Shown: positions 9,180 to 18,369, numbered from the stretch's first letter. The stretch is 64,000 bases of DNA from Longispora albida DSM 44784 (GCF_000379825.1 NZ_KB903836.1:186599-250598), one strand, 5' to 3'. Translations and numbers: made by a program. Notes: generated by a model not told the origin, from the sequence alone.

Positions 9180-10760
9180 GTGAAGCTCGATCTTGACCCG
9201 GCCCTGGTCCGCCGGGCGCGCCAGCTCGCCCGGGAGGCGGGCGCGCCCGTCGTGGACATGGCGCGCACCCACACCACGGTGTCGGTCGAACGCGCCGTGC
9301 TGCGGCTGGCCGGGATCACCGGCGCCGACCCCGACGGCATCCCCTGGGTCAACCGGCTCGTCGACGCCGTCCGCAACGACGCCGGCCTCGAGCACGGCGT
9401 GTCGCTGCCCGTGTTCCACGCGCTCGCCGAGACCGGGGAGACCGACCTGACGCTGCTCGCGCAGAAAGCGGCGGCCGGGTCGGTGCGGTTCACCGTACCG
9501 GTGAAAAAAGACGCCACGGCCGCCAAGCGGCTCGCCAGGCGGTTCGCAGGCGCGGGCATCAAGCAGATCGACAAGCGGCGCGCCGAGCGCGACAAGCTCA
9601 TCAAGCGGCACGGTGACCCCAAGCAGCGGCCCTGGATCTACCTGATCGTCGCCACCGGCGACATCTACGAGGACATCCCGCAGGCCCAGGCCGCCGCCCG
9701 CGAAGGCGCCGACATCATCGCCGTCATCCGCTCCACCGGCCAGTCCCTCCTGGACTACGTGCCAGAAGGCGCGACCCGCGAGGGCTTCGCCGGCACCTAC
9801 GCCACCCAGGAGAACTTCCGGCTCATGCGGGCCGCGCTCGACGAGTCCTCCAAGGAACTCGGCCGCTACGTCCGCCTCACCAACTACGCCTCCGGGCTGT
9901 GCATGCCCGAGATCGCGGCCCTCGCCGGGCTCCAGCGCCTCGACATGATGCTCAACGACTCGATGTACGGCATCCTGTTCCGCGACATCAACCCGATCCG
10001 CACCTTCGTCGACCAGCGCTTCTCCCGGCAGGTCCACGCCAGGGCCGGCATCATCATCAACACCGGCGAGGACAACTACCTCACCACGGCCGACGCCGTG
10101 GAAGCCGCGCACACCGTCACCGTGTCGCAGCTGCTCAACGAGTACTTCGCGAAGGAAGCCGGCCTCGCCGACTGGCAGCTCGGCCTCGGCCACGCCTTCG
10201 AGATCAACCCCGACATCCCCGACTCCTTCCGCCTGGAACTCGCCCACGCGCTGCTCGCCAGGGAACTGTTCCCCGAAGCGCCGCTGAAGTGGATGCCGCC
10301 GACCAAGCACATGACCGGCGACGTGTTCCGCGGCAACCTCCTCGACGGCTTCTTCAACCTCGCCGGCACCCTGACCGGCCAGGGCATCCTGCTCGTCGGC
10401 ATGATGACGGAAGCCGTCGTCACGCCGTGGCTGTCCGACCGCGACATCGCCCTCCAGAACGTCCGCTACGTCCTGGGCGCGGCCGGCAACCTGCACGAGG
10501 ACTTCGTGCCGGCCCCCGGCGGCTTCATCCAGAACCGGGCCAACCAGGTCCTGAACGAGGCGATCACGCTGCTGGAGGACATCAAGGCCGACACGCTGCT
10601 CAACGCGATCGCCGACGGCACGTTCGGCATCATGAAACGGCCCGCCGACCGGGGCAAGGGCCTCGACGGCGTCGCCAAGCAGGCCGAGGGCTACTACAAC
10701 CCGGCCACCGAGATCCTGGAAAGCGCCCCGGCGGCCACGACCGATGTGAGCGAGCGGTGA
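9180..10760 (+). CDS. kamD: Lysine 5,6-aminomutase, alpha subunit
   Basis: The 526-residue protein matches the TIM-barrel subunit of the adenosylcobalamin- and PLP-dependent enzyme that moves the terminal amino group of beta-lysine from C6 to C5. Recognisable stretches are DPALVRRARQLAREAG, RPWIYLIVATGDIYEDIPQA and MTGDVFRGNLLDGFFNLAG. Length is as expected (about 516-530). The GTG start has GAGGAG 9 bases upstream, overlapping the end of the amidohydrolase gene. Its stop overlaps the kamE start in GTGA, so the two subunits are translationally coupled. Confidence 0.93.
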   Translation: MKLDLDPALVRRARQLAREAGAPVVDMARTHTTVSVERAVLRLAGITGADPDGIPWVNRLVDAVRNDAGLEHGVSLPVFHALAETGETDLTLLAQKAAAGSVRFTVPVKKDATAAKRLARRFAGAGIKQIDKRRAERDKLIKRHGDPKQRPWIYLIVATGDIYEDIPQAQAAAREGADIIAVIRSTGQSLLDYVPEGATREGFAGTYATQENFRLMRAALDESSKELGRYVRLTNYASGLCMPEIAALAGLQRLDMMLNDSMYGILFRDINPIRTFVDQRFSRQVHARAGIIINTGEDNYLTTADAVEAAHTVTVSQLLNEYFAKEAGLADWQLGLGHAFEINPDIPDSFRLELAHALLARELFPEAPLKWMPPTKHMTGDVFRGNLLDGFFNLAGTLTGQGILLVGMMTEAVVTPWLSDRDIALQNVRYVLGAAGNLHEDFVPAPGGFIQNRANQVLNEAITLLEDIKADTLLNAIADGTFGIMKRPADRGKGLDGVAKQAEGYYNPATEILESAPAATTDVSER

Positions 10761-11515
10761 CCGACAACAAGACGATCGTCCGCCCCTACGGCGACACCAC
10801 CGGCGACGGCATGGTGCAGGTGTCGTTCACCCTGCCCATCCCGCACGACAAGAAAGCCGAAGGCGCTGCCCTGCAGCTCGCCGCGAAGATGGGCCTGGAA
10901 CCAGCCATGCTGGTCCACGCCAAGCCGATGGGCGGCGGGTTCACCTTCTTCGTCGTCTACGGCAGCGTCCGCCACCTCGTCGAGCTGGAGAAGGTCCAGG
11001 TCGTCGAGCGTGACTTCCCGCTGCTCGGCGCCAAGGAGGTCAACGCCGTCGTCAAGAAGCGCATGCGCCGCAAGCTCGTCGTCGTCGGCGCCTGCATCGG
11101 CACCGACGCCCACACCGTCGGCATCGACGCCATCCTCAACATCAAGGGTTACGCGGGCCAGAAAGGCCTCGAGTACTACCGCGAGCTGCGCGTCGTGAAC
11201 CTCGGCGCCCAGGTCGCCGTGCCGGAACTCGTCGAACGCGCCCGCGCGGAGAAAGCCGACGCCGTCCTGGTCAGCCAGGTCGTCACCCAGAAAGACGCGC
11301 ACCTGCACAACACGAAGGAGATGTCGGCGGCCTTCCGGGAGGCGTTCCCGGCCGCGAAGCGGCCGCTGCTCGTCGTCGGCGGCCCCCGCTTCGACGAGCT
11401 GGCCACCGGAGAACTCGGCGTCGACCGGATCTTCGGCCGTGGCACCACCCCCGCCGAGGTCGCCAGCTACCTCGTGCACGCCCTCGTAGAGAAGAAAGCG
11501 GTACCCGCGGCATGA
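10757..11515 (+). CDS. kamE: Lysine 5,6-aminomutase, beta (cobalamin-binding) subunit
   Basis: The 252-residue subunit holds both cofactors. The cobalamin motif is TDAHTVGID (DxHxxG) with His119 as cobalt ligand. Lys130, 11 residues later in NIKGYAG, matches the PLP-binding lysine (Lys144 of the Clostridium sticklandii enzyme, His133+11). The Rossmann-like B12 domain continues through VLVSQVVTQKDAH and LVVGGPRF. The GTG start lies within the last codons of kamD (4-base overlap), and the stop overlaps kal in ATGA. Confidence 0.94.
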   Translation: MTDNKTIVRPYGDTTGDGMVQVSFTLPIPHDKKAEGAALQLAAKMGLEPAMLVHAKPMGGGFTFFVVYGSVRHLVELEKVQVVERDFPLLGAKEVNAVVKKRMRRKLVVVGACIGTDAHTVGIDAILNIKGYAGQKGLEYYRELRVVNLGAQVAVPELVERARAEKADAVLVSQVVTQKDAHLHNTKEMSAAFREAFPAAKRPLLVVGGPRFDELATGELGVDRIFGRGTTPAEVASYLVHALVEKKAVPAA

Positions 11516-11886
11516 CCACTGTGACCCACCGGCGCTACGTCCCCTACAGCCACGCCCACTACGCGGGCAACCTCGTCGACGGCGCCTACGCCCTCGGCCT
11601 GTTCGGCGACGTCGCCACCGAGGTGTGCATCGTCCTCGACGGCGACGAGGGCCTGTTCGCCTCCTACTCCGACGTGCAGTTCAAGGCCCCGATGAAGGCC
11701 GGGGACGTGCTGGAGATCGTGGCCACGGTGACCCGGATGGGCACCCGCTCGCGGACCATCGCCTTCGAGTGCCGCGTCGTCGGCCGGGGCCGCCCCGACA
11801 AGAGCGAGTCGGCGGCCGAGATGCTCGCCGAGCCGATCGTGGCGGTCACCGCGACCGGCACCGTGGTGGTTCCCCCCAAGGCATGA
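11512..11886 (+). CDS. kal: 3-aminobutyryl-CoA ammonia-lyase
   Basis: This 124-residue hotdog-fold protein has the Kal pattern HYAGNLVDGAYALGLFGD, VQFKAPMKAGDVLEI and SRTIAFEC. The enzyme removes ammonia from L-3-aminobutyryl-CoA to give crotonyl-CoA, the last ammonia-releasing step of lysine fermentation. Length fits the family (about 125-130). It overlaps both neighbours by 4 bases (ATGA each time). Confidence 0.88.
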   Translation: MTTVTHRRYVPYSHAHYAGNLVDGAYALGLFGDVATEVCIVLDGDEGLFASYSDVQFKAPMKAGDVLEIVATVTRMGTRSRTIAFECRVVGRGRPDKSESAAEMLAEPIVAVTATGTVVVPPKA

Positions 11887-13190
11887 CACTGATCGGCTGC
11901 GTCGACGTCGGGTCGACGTTCACGAAACTGGCCGTGGTGGACACGGAGACCGGCACCCTCGCCGCCACGGCCAGCCACCCCACCACACTGGACAGCGACG
12001 TCCTGCACGGCGTGGACGCCGCCGTCGCCGCCACCGGCCTGAAACTGGACGAGCTGCGGGCCTGCTCCAGCGCCGGCGGCGGCCTGCGCCTCGGCGTGAT
12101 CGGCTACGAGGCACTCGTGACAGCCGAAGCCGGCTACCGGGTCGGCATGTCCGCCGGAGCCAAGGTCGCCCACGTCACCACCGGCGCGCTCACCACAGCC
12201 GCCGTCGCGGAACTGGCCGCCGCCAGACCCGACGTGCTGCTCCTCGTCGGCGGTACCGACGGCGGCGACACCGACACGATCGTCCACAACGCCCGCAAGA
12301 TCGCGAAGAGCCGCCTCAAGGTACCCGTCGTCGTCGCCGGCAACGCCGGCGCGACCGAGGAAATCCTCGGCATCCTCGAAGGCCGCACCGCCGTGGCCTG
12401 CGAGAACGTGCTCCCGAAGATCGGCGCGCTGAACCCGTCCTCTGCCCGCCTCGCCCTCCGCGACGTGTTCCTGAGGCACGTGATCGGCGGCAAGAAACTC
12501 TCCAGGGGCCCCCGCTTCGCCTCACTCGTGCGGGGCGCGACACCCGACATCGTCCTGACCGCCGTCGAGCTCCTCGACGGCGACGTGGTCGTCGCCGACG
12601 TGGGCGGAGCCACCACCGACGTCTACTCCGTGCTGACACCCGACCCCGAACGCGAAGCCGGCGTGCGGGGCGAGGTCGCCGGCACGCTCTGGCGGTCCCG
12701 CACCGTCGAAGGTGACCTCGGAGTCCGCTGGGGCGCGGCCGGAGTGGTCGAGGCAGCCGTCCGCGAGAAGCTCATCAGCCCCGAGGAGGAGACCGTCCTC
12801 GGGCTCGCCGCGCAGGCCCGGGTCGCCAACCCCGCGTACCTGGCCGACGACCTGACCGTCGACGCCCGCCTCGCGGAGCTGGCCATCACCGTCGCGCTCC
12901 GCCGCCACGCCCGGGGCGAGCGCGCCACCCCCGAGGGGCCGTACCGGGGCGGCAAGGACCTCCGCGAGGTACGCCTCGTGATCGGCTCGGGCGGCGTGCT
13001 CCGCACCCTCCCGGCCGGGGCCTCCGACGCTCTCCTCGCCGCCGCCCTCGCCGACCACGCCGGCGGCTGGCCGACCCCCCGCGCGGCCAGCAGGGGCGTC
13101 GACACCGCCTACGTCCTGGCAGCCGCGGGCCTCCTCGCCAGCGACCACCCGGACACCGCACGGCAGCTGCTGGCGGCCATCACGACCTGA
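11883..13190 (+). CDS. MutL-type reactivating ATPase for the cobalamin aminomutase
   Basis: The 435-residue protein belongs to the glutamate-mutase MutL/ASKHA family, with nucleotide-binding blocks CVDVGSTFTKLAVVD, LLLVGGTDGGDTD, VVVADVGGATTDVYS and LVIGSGGVLR. Members act as chaperones that exchange damaged cobalamin in B12-dependent aminomutases; being the last gene of the kamDE operon makes KamDE the likely client. It has no connection with the mismatch-repair MutL. The ATG overlaps kal by 4 bases. Confidence 0.85.
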   Translation: MTLIGCVDVGSTFTKLAVVDTETGTLAATASHPTTLDSDVLHGVDAAVAATGLKLDELRACSSAGGGLRLGVIGYEALVTAEAGYRVGMSAGAKVAHVTTGALTTAAVAELAAARPDVLLLVGGTDGGDTDTIVHNARKIAKSRLKVPVVVAGNAGATEEILGILEGRTAVACENVLPKIGALNPSSARLALRDVFLRHVIGGKKLSRGPRFASLVRGATPDIVLTAVELLDGDVVVADVGGATTDVYSVLTPDPEREAGVRGEVAGTLWRSRTVEGDLGVRWGAAGVVEAAVREKLISPEEETVLGLAAQARVANPAYLADDLTVDARLAELAITVALRRHARGERATPEGPYRGGKDLREVRLVIGSGGVLRTLPAGASDALLAAALADHAGGWPTPRAASRGVDTAYVLAAAGLLASDHPDTARQLLAAITT

Positions 13191-13290
13191 ACCAGCCAGA
13201 AGAGGCACTCCGGCGCGGGAAAAGGACGCACGCGGCCCGGGCCCGGGTTCGGGTGATGTCAGGGTCAGGAACGCGGAGGGGCGGCGCCGG

Positions 13291-13309
13291 TAAGATCAGC
13301 AATGCTGAT
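13291..13309 (+). promoter_or_regulatory. -10 box overlapped by a perfect palindrome
   Basis: TAAGAT (13291-13296) is a good -10 hexamer about 35 bases ahead of the FAD oxidoreductase start. ATCAGCA-A-TGCTGAT (13295-13309) is a perfect 15-base palindrome overlapping it. This arrangement is typical of a repressor operator; the regulator is not adjacent. Confidence 0.5.
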
Positions 13310-13332
13310 GTTTCCGGCGAAAGGGGCAAATC

Positions 13333-14715
13333 ATGTCCCCCGAAAGCCTCCTCCGCGCGGCAGTCTCCGACCTGCGTGACCGGCTCTCCGGGCCGGTGCT
13401 GGAGCCCGCCGGAGCCGGGTACGACGAGGCGCGGCAGGTCTTCAACGCGATGATCGACCGCCGGCCTGCCGCCATCGCCCAGTGCGAGAACCCGGCGGAC
13501 GTGGCCGCGGCGATCACCTGGGCCCGGGCCCAGGACCTGGAGATCTCGGTACGCGGCGGCGGGCACTCCGTCGCCGGGCTGGCCGTCACCGGCGGCGGGC
13601 TCATGATCGACCTGCGCCGGATGCGCGGCGTGCGCGTCGACCCGCAGGCCCGCACGGCCCGGGTCGCCGGCGGGGCCACGATGAGCCACCTCGACCGGGC
13701 CACCGAGCCCTTCGGGCTGGCCGTCACCGGCGGGCGGGTGTCGACCACGGGCGTCGGCGGGTTCACGCTCGGCGGCGGCTCCGGCTGGGTGGAGCGGAAG
13801 TTCGGCCTGGCCTGCGACAACCTGCTGTCCGCCGAGCTGGTGACCGCCGACGGGGAACTGATCACCGCCGACAGCCAGCAGCACCCCGAGCTGTTCTGGG
13901 CACTGCACGGCGGCGGCGGCAACTTCGGGGTCGCCACAGCGCTTACCTTCCGGCTGCACGACCTGCCCGTGCTCACGATGGCGCTGCTGCTGTGGCCGGC
14001 CGAGGCCGGCACAGAGATCACCCGGGCCTACCGCGACTTCATGGCCGGCGCCCCCGACGAGGTCGGCGGCGGGCTCGTGTACCTGACCGGGCCGCCGGAG
14101 GAGTTCGTACCGGAGCACCTGGTCGGCCAGCTGCTCTGCGGGGTCGTGCTCTGCTACACCGGCCCGCAGGACGCTGCCCTCCCCGTCTTCGCCCCGCTGC
14201 TGGAACTCGGGGACGCCGCCCGCGTCCAGATGGAGATGCCGTACGCCGAGTTCCAGTGCATGCTGGACGACCCGCCCGGCCTGCGGAACTACTGGTCGGC
14301 CGAATACCTCGGCACGTTCCCCGACGAGGCGGCGGAGGCGTTCGGGCAGCAGGCCCGCAACATGCTCGTGCCCTCACCGTCCCAGCAGGCTCTGCTGCCG
14401 CTCGGCGGGGCGCTGGACAGGCCGGACGGCGACTACCCCGTGCCGTGGCGGCACTCGGCATGGGCCGTGCACCCCCTGGGCCTGTGGGAGGACCCGGCCG
14501 ACGACACGCGGGCCAAGCAGTGGTCCGACGGCCTCCGCGACGCCATGTCGCCCTGGGCCAGCGGCGCGGTGTACCTCAACTTCATCGGGGACGAGGGCTG
14601 GTCACGGGTGGTCGCCGGGTACGGCGAGGCGGGATACGCCCGGCTGTCGGACGTCAAGGCGCAGTACGATCCGGCGAACGTCTTCCACCTCAACCACAAC
14701 GTCCTGCCAGCCTGA
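13333..14715 (+). CDS. BBE-type FAD-linked oxidoreductase
   Basis: This 460-residue flavoprotein has the FAD_binding_4 core: RGGGHSVAG with His78 (the usual covalent FAD attachment), GGFTLGGGSGW, and GGGGNFGVATALTF. It ends with a berberine-bridge tail, ANVFHLNHN. The cysteine used by bicovalent members is not seen near GGRVSTTGVGG, so attachment is probably through histidine only. Members oxidise sugars, alkaloids or secondary-metabolite intermediates; the substrate is unknown. AAAGGGG precedes the ATG. The alpha/beta hydrolase gene follows within 8 bases, suggesting a two-gene operon. Confidence 0.85.
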   Translation: MSPESLLRAAVSDLRDRLSGPVLEPAGAGYDEARQVFNAMIDRRPAAIAQCENPADVAAAITWARAQDLEISVRGGGHSVAGLAVTGGGLMIDLRRMRGVRVDPQARTARVAGGATMSHLDRATEPFGLAVTGGRVSTTGVGGFTLGGGSGWVERKFGLACDNLLSAELVTADGELITADSQQHPELFWALHGGGGNFGVATALTFRLHDLPVLTMALLLWPAEAGTEITRAYRDFMAGAPDEVGGGLVYLTGPPEEFVPEHLVGQLLCGVVLCYTGPQDAALPVFAPLLELGDAARVQMEMPYAEFQCMLDDPPGLRNYWSAEYLGTFPDEAAEAFGQQARNMLVPSPSQQALLPLGGALDRPDGDYPVPWRHSAWAVHPLGLWEDPADDTRAKQWSDGLRDAMSPWASGAVYLNFIGDEGWSRVVAGYGEAGYARLSDVKAQYDPANVFHLNHNVLPA

Positions 14716-14722
14716 GCCCCGG

Positions 14723-15493
14723 ATGACCGCGCCGCCGTTCACCGAGCAGGGCGCACCGGATGGCTTCCCGGTGGTGTTCGTGCACGGGCTCGGCGACTCG
14801 CACCGCGCGTTCGAGCCGGTCCTCACGCTGCTGCCGGACGCGCTGCACGCCTACGCCTACACGTCGCGCGGGCACGGGGACGCCGGCAGCCCGCCCGGCG
14901 GGTACACGGTGGAGGATTTCGCCCTGGAACTGGGGGGTTTCCTCGACTCCCGCGGCCTGGAAGCCGCACTGCTGGCCGGGGCTTCCAGCGGCGGCCTGGC
15001 CGTGCAGCGCTTCGCGATCGACCACCCGGAACGGGTGCTGGGCATCGTCTTCCTCGGCGCGCCGTGCACCCTGCACGGCAACCCGGCCGTCGAGGACACC
15101 TGGGACTCGGTGGTGTCCAGGCTCACCGACCCGGTGCCGGAGAGCTTCGCCCGTGACTTCCAGGCCGCCGCCATCTCCCGGCCGATCGGTGATTTTTTCG
15201 AGGTACTGGTGGCAGAGGCGCTCAAACTCCCGGCCCGGGTGTGGAAGGCGACCTTCCTCGGGCTGATGGCCGACGAGTCCTGCCGGGAGGCCGGGCGGAT
15301 CACCGCGCCCGTCCTGGCGATCTGGGGCGCACTCGACCCGATCCTCACCCGGGCCGGGCAGGAAGCCAGGGTCGCGGCGATCCGCGGCGCGCGCCTGCTG
15401 GTGTACGAGGACGCCGGGCACGCTGTCTACTGGGAGGTCCCGGGCCGGGTCGCGGCGGACGTCGCGGCGTTCGCGGCCGGGTGCGGGGCCTGA
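14723..15493 (+). CDS. Alpha/beta hydrolase
   Basis: The 256-residue protein opens with VVFVHGLGDSHRAFEPVL (oxyanion HG motif), has a nucleophile elbow GASSGGLAVQ (Ser in GxSxG), an acid region IWGALDPIL and a catalytic histidine in DAGHAVYWEVP. It resembles epoxide-hydrolase/haloperoxidase-type esterases; the exact reaction is not readable. It is co-oriented with the FAD oxidoreductase, with 7 bases between. Its last 67 bases overlap the 3' end of the convergent AfsR-like gene. Confidence 0.85.
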   Translation: MTAPPFTEQGAPDGFPVVFVHGLGDSHRAFEPVLTLLPDALHAYAYTSRGHGDAGSPPGGYTVEDFALELGGFLDSRGLEAALLAGASSGGLAVQRFAIDHPERVLGIVFLGAPCTLHGNPAVEDTWDSVVSRLTDPVPESFARDFQAAAISRPIGDFFEVLVAEALKLPARVWKATFLGLMADESCREAGRITAPVLAIWGALDPILTRAGQEARVAAIRGARLLVYEDAGHAVYWEVPGRVAADVAAFAAGCGA

Positions 15494-18228
15494 ACGAGGC
15501 GCACCAGGACGTCACGCATGTAGCCGAGCGCCGCCCGGTCGCCGGTGATCTGCCCTGCGGGCCCGATCGCGCGGGCGGCCTCACTGACCAGGGCGCGGGC
15601 GGCGAGTGCCCCGAAGTCCCCGGCCTGGGCGAGGTACGCGAGCATGTGCGCGGCCTGTGCCTCGTGGCCCGCCGCCGCCATCATGTTCACGAACTCGATG
15701 CAGACCACGCTGGCCGCGACCACGTTGCCGGTATCGGCCAGCTCCTCCACATGGGACAGGAGCAGCTCGTACGCGCGTTGCCGCTCGCCCCGCCGGAACG
15801 CCGACCGCGCCTCGGTGCTCTTGTTCGCCGACAAGGTACCCGGCGGCAGCCGCACCTGTGCCGCCTCGTCGAAGTACCGGTCGGGCTCGTCGGCCAGGCC
15901 CTGGAACGCCGCCGAGTAGCCGAGCGTCTGCAACGCCCAGTGCAGCAGCGCTGGCGGCCCGGCGGCCCGGTACCGGCCGGCCAGCGCCGCCACCGACGCG
16001 TCGACCTCCGCGAACCGCCCGGTACCCAGCAGCGGCCCAGCCGACGTCATCTCCAGGAACGCGGCCAGATCCGGCTCACCCAGCCCGCGCAGCTCAGCGA
16101 CGGCCTCCGGCAGGCACCGCCACAGCCCCTCGCCGTCCCCGGAGGCGTACGCGGCGGCATACCGGCCGAGCGCGGCCCCGGCCACGTCAAACCGGGCCGC
16201 GACCTCCCGGAACGCGGCCGGGTTCGCGTTCTGCGTGTACCGCTCGGCCACCCACACCAGCCAGAACGCCCGCTCCGTGCCGCTGCCGGCCAGCGGGAGG
16301 ATCTGCTCGGCCCAGTCGCCGATCTCCTGCCGGCCCCGCAGCGGCAGCTCCGTCACGACCGGCCGGACCAGCGAGCCAGCCAGCTCCGCGTCCCCGGCCG
16401 CGCACGCCTGCGTGACAGCCGTCCGCAGATGCGGCCACAGCTCCGCGAGCCGGGCCACACCTTCGGCCTCACCCATCCCCGCCAGGAGCCGGCCAGCGCC
16501 CAGTACTTCGCCAGCGCACCAGCGGGCATGCCGGCCGGCGGCCTCAGCGGTGCCGCCGCGCGCGGCCAGGTACCCGGCGGCGAACTGCCGCATTGTCTCC
16601 AGCAGCCGGAAACGCCGCCCCGGCTGGCCAGTGTGGACGGTGACCATCGACCGCTCGGCGAGAGTACCGAGCAGCATGCCGGAATCCGGGCCGCTGCCGA
16701 CAGCCTCCGCCGCGTCGAGGCTGAACGGCGCGCCGAACACCGACAGATCCTCGAACAGCGTCCGCTCGGCCGGGGTCAGCAGGTCGTACGACCACTGGAT
16801 CGCCGCCCGGAGCGTGCGGTGCCGGGCCGTGCCCGTACGCCGCGCGCCCGTCACCCGGAGCTGGTCACCGAGCCGGGCTGCGAGGCCGGCCGGGTCGTGG
16901 CTGACGGTCCGGGCCGCGGCCAGCTCGATCGCCAGCGGGATGCCGTCGAGCTGGCGGCAGATCTCCGCGGCGTACCGCTGCTGGGCACGCGGGTCGTAGG
17001 CGTGGCCGGTGGCGAGCGCCCGGGCGTGGAAGAGTTCCGTCCCGGCTGCCGCGCCGAGGGGCTCCACGGTCACGACCTGCTCGTCGGCGAGCGCGAGCCG
17101 CTCACGGGAGGTGGCGAGGACACGGACCTGGGGGCATCCGTCCACAATGGCCTGGACGAGCGCCGCGGCCTCGGCGAGGACATGCTCGCAGTTGTCGGCG
17201 ACCAGCAGGCCCGGCCGGCCACGCAGCGCCGCGACGATCGACGCCGTCAGCGTGAGGCCCGGCCGCTGCGGGACACCCAGAGCATCGGCCGCCGCGCGGG
17301 GCACGTCCTCCGGCGCCGTGATCCCGGCCAGCTCGACCAGCCAGGCGCCGCCACCGCTGACGGCCGCGAACGCGCGGGCGGCTGCCAGCCCGAGCTGCGT
17401 CTTGCCGATCCCGCCGGGACCGGTCAGCGTGACGACCGGCGAGGTACCGAGAGCTGCGGTGACCGCAGCCAGATCGGCGTCCCGGCCGAAGAGCCTGGTA
17501 CCGCGGGCCGGCAGGTTACCGCCGGGGGTGCGGCCCTCCAGGTTCCCGTCCTGGCTGAGGATCCGCGACTCCAGGGTACGCAGGGCCGGGCCGGGCTCGA
17601 CGCCCAGCTCGGTGACCAGGTGAGCGCGGGCGCGCTGGTAGGCGGCGAGGGCTTCGGACTGGCGGCCGGTCTGGTACAGGGCGGTCATCAGCAGCGCCCA
17701 GAAGTTCTCCCGCTCCGGATACTGCTGGGTGAGGCCGGCCAGGTCGCCGAGCACGCCGCGCGGGTCGGCCACGGCCCGCCGCTCCAGATCGGACTCGACG
17801 GCCGTCAGCCACTGCTCGGTGAGCCCGGCCGTGGTCGCGGCCAGGCCCGGGGCGTCGAGCCCGGCCAGGGGAGGCCCGCCCCACTCGGCGAGCGCCGCGC
17901 CCGGGTCACCGTCGCGCAGGTACTGCTGGAACCGGCTCACGTCGACCGCAGCCGGCGGCACGGCCAGCAGGTACGCGTCGCCGGCCCGCACGATCGTCCC
18001 GGTACCGAGGGCCCGGCGGAGCTTCGCGATGTGCCACTGGAGCGTCTTGGCCGCCGTCCGGGGAGGCCCGGTACCCCACACGAGGTCGATGATGCGCGGC
18101 ACGGTCAGCGGCATGCCGGGGGAGAGGGCCAGCGCGGCCAGTACCACCTGGGACCTGGCCTGACCGGCATCGACCGGCGCGCCGTCGTCGCCGGCGACAC
18201 GAACCCCGCCCAGCAGAAAGATCCGCAC
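15427..18228 (-). CDS. AfsR/SARP-family regulator with NB-ARC ATPase and TPR-like region
   Basis: The protein has about 933 residues. An OmpR-like winged helix (VRIFLLGGVRVAGDDG; QWHIAKLRRALG) is followed by a BTAD domain to about residue 245. An NB-ARC ATPase comes next (GPGGIGKTQLGLA near residue 270; LLVADNCEH; LATSRERL; GIPLAIELAAAR), then a long helical C-terminus without clear catalytic motifs. AfsR-type proteins are ATP-dependent activators of secondary metabolism. I chose GTG 18228 because family members start at the MRxxLLG-like strand; ATG 18339 and TTG 18354 are alternatives. It is divergent from the DUF4386 gene. Confidence 0.85.
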   Translation of the reverse strand: MRIFLLGGVRVAGDDGAPVDAGQARSQVVLAALALSPGMPLTVPRIIDLVWGTGPPRTAAKTLQWHIAKLRRALGTGTIVRAGDAYLLAVPPAAVDVSRFQQYLRDGDPGAALAEWGGPPLAGLDAPGLAATTAGLTEQWLTAVESDLERRAVADPRGVLGDLAGLTQQYPERENFWALLMTALYQTGRQSEALAAYQRARAHLVTELGVEPGPALRTLESRILSQDGNLEGRTPGGNLPARGTRLFGRDADLAAVTAALGTSPVVTLTGPGGIGKTQLGLAAARAFAAVSGGGAWLVELAGITAPEDVPRAAADALGVPQRPGLTLTASIVAALRGRPGLLVADNCEHVLAEAAALVQAIVDGCPQVRVLATSRERLALADEQVVTVEPLGAAAGTELFHARALATGHAYDPRAQQRYAAEICRQLDGIPLAIELAAARTVSHDPAGLAARLGDQLRVTGARRTGTARHRTLRAAIQWSYDLLTPAERTLFEDLSVFGAPFSLDAAEAVGSGPDSGMLLGTLAERSMVTVHTGQPGRRFRLLETMRQFAAGYLAARGGTAEAAGRHARWCAGEVLGAGRLLAGMGEAEGVARLAELWPHLRTAVTQACAAGDAELAGSLVRPVVTELPLRGRQEIGDWAEQILPLAGSGTERAFWLVWVAERYTQNANPAAFREVAARFDVAGAALGRYAAAYASGDGEGLWRCLPEAVAELRGLGEPDLAAFLEMTSAGPLLGTGRFAEVDASVAALAGRYRAAGPPALLHWALQTLGYSAAFQGLADEPDRYFDEAAQVRLPPGTLSANKSTEARSAFRRGERQRAYELLLSHVEELADTGNVVAASVVCIEFVNMMAAAGHEAQAAHMLAYLAQAGDFGALAARALVSEAARAIGPAGQITGDRAALGYMRDVLVRLVQAPHPAANAATSAATRPGTSQ

Positions 18229-18369
18229 CACAGCCAGAGGCTTCCACAGCCCCCTGCCCCCGGCAAGCCGCCACCCGGCCACCCGGGCCGGGCCCGCCAA
18301 CCGGCAGCCAACCGGCAGCACACCGGCCCGCGTGACCATGAGCCCATCCCGCAACCAAGGAGTGGTGAC

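Noticed and set aside
9899-10756. Frame-shifted open frame inside kamD running into kamE
   Set aside because: Arg/Pro-rich sequence before the kamE GTG; only the part from 10757 is real.
15241-18369. Very long plus-strand open frame antisense to the AfsR-like gene
   Set aside because: The product is Arg/Gly/Pro/Gln-rich with no motif. It exists because the real minus-strand gene has GC-rich third positions; only its last part (from 18370) is a true gene.
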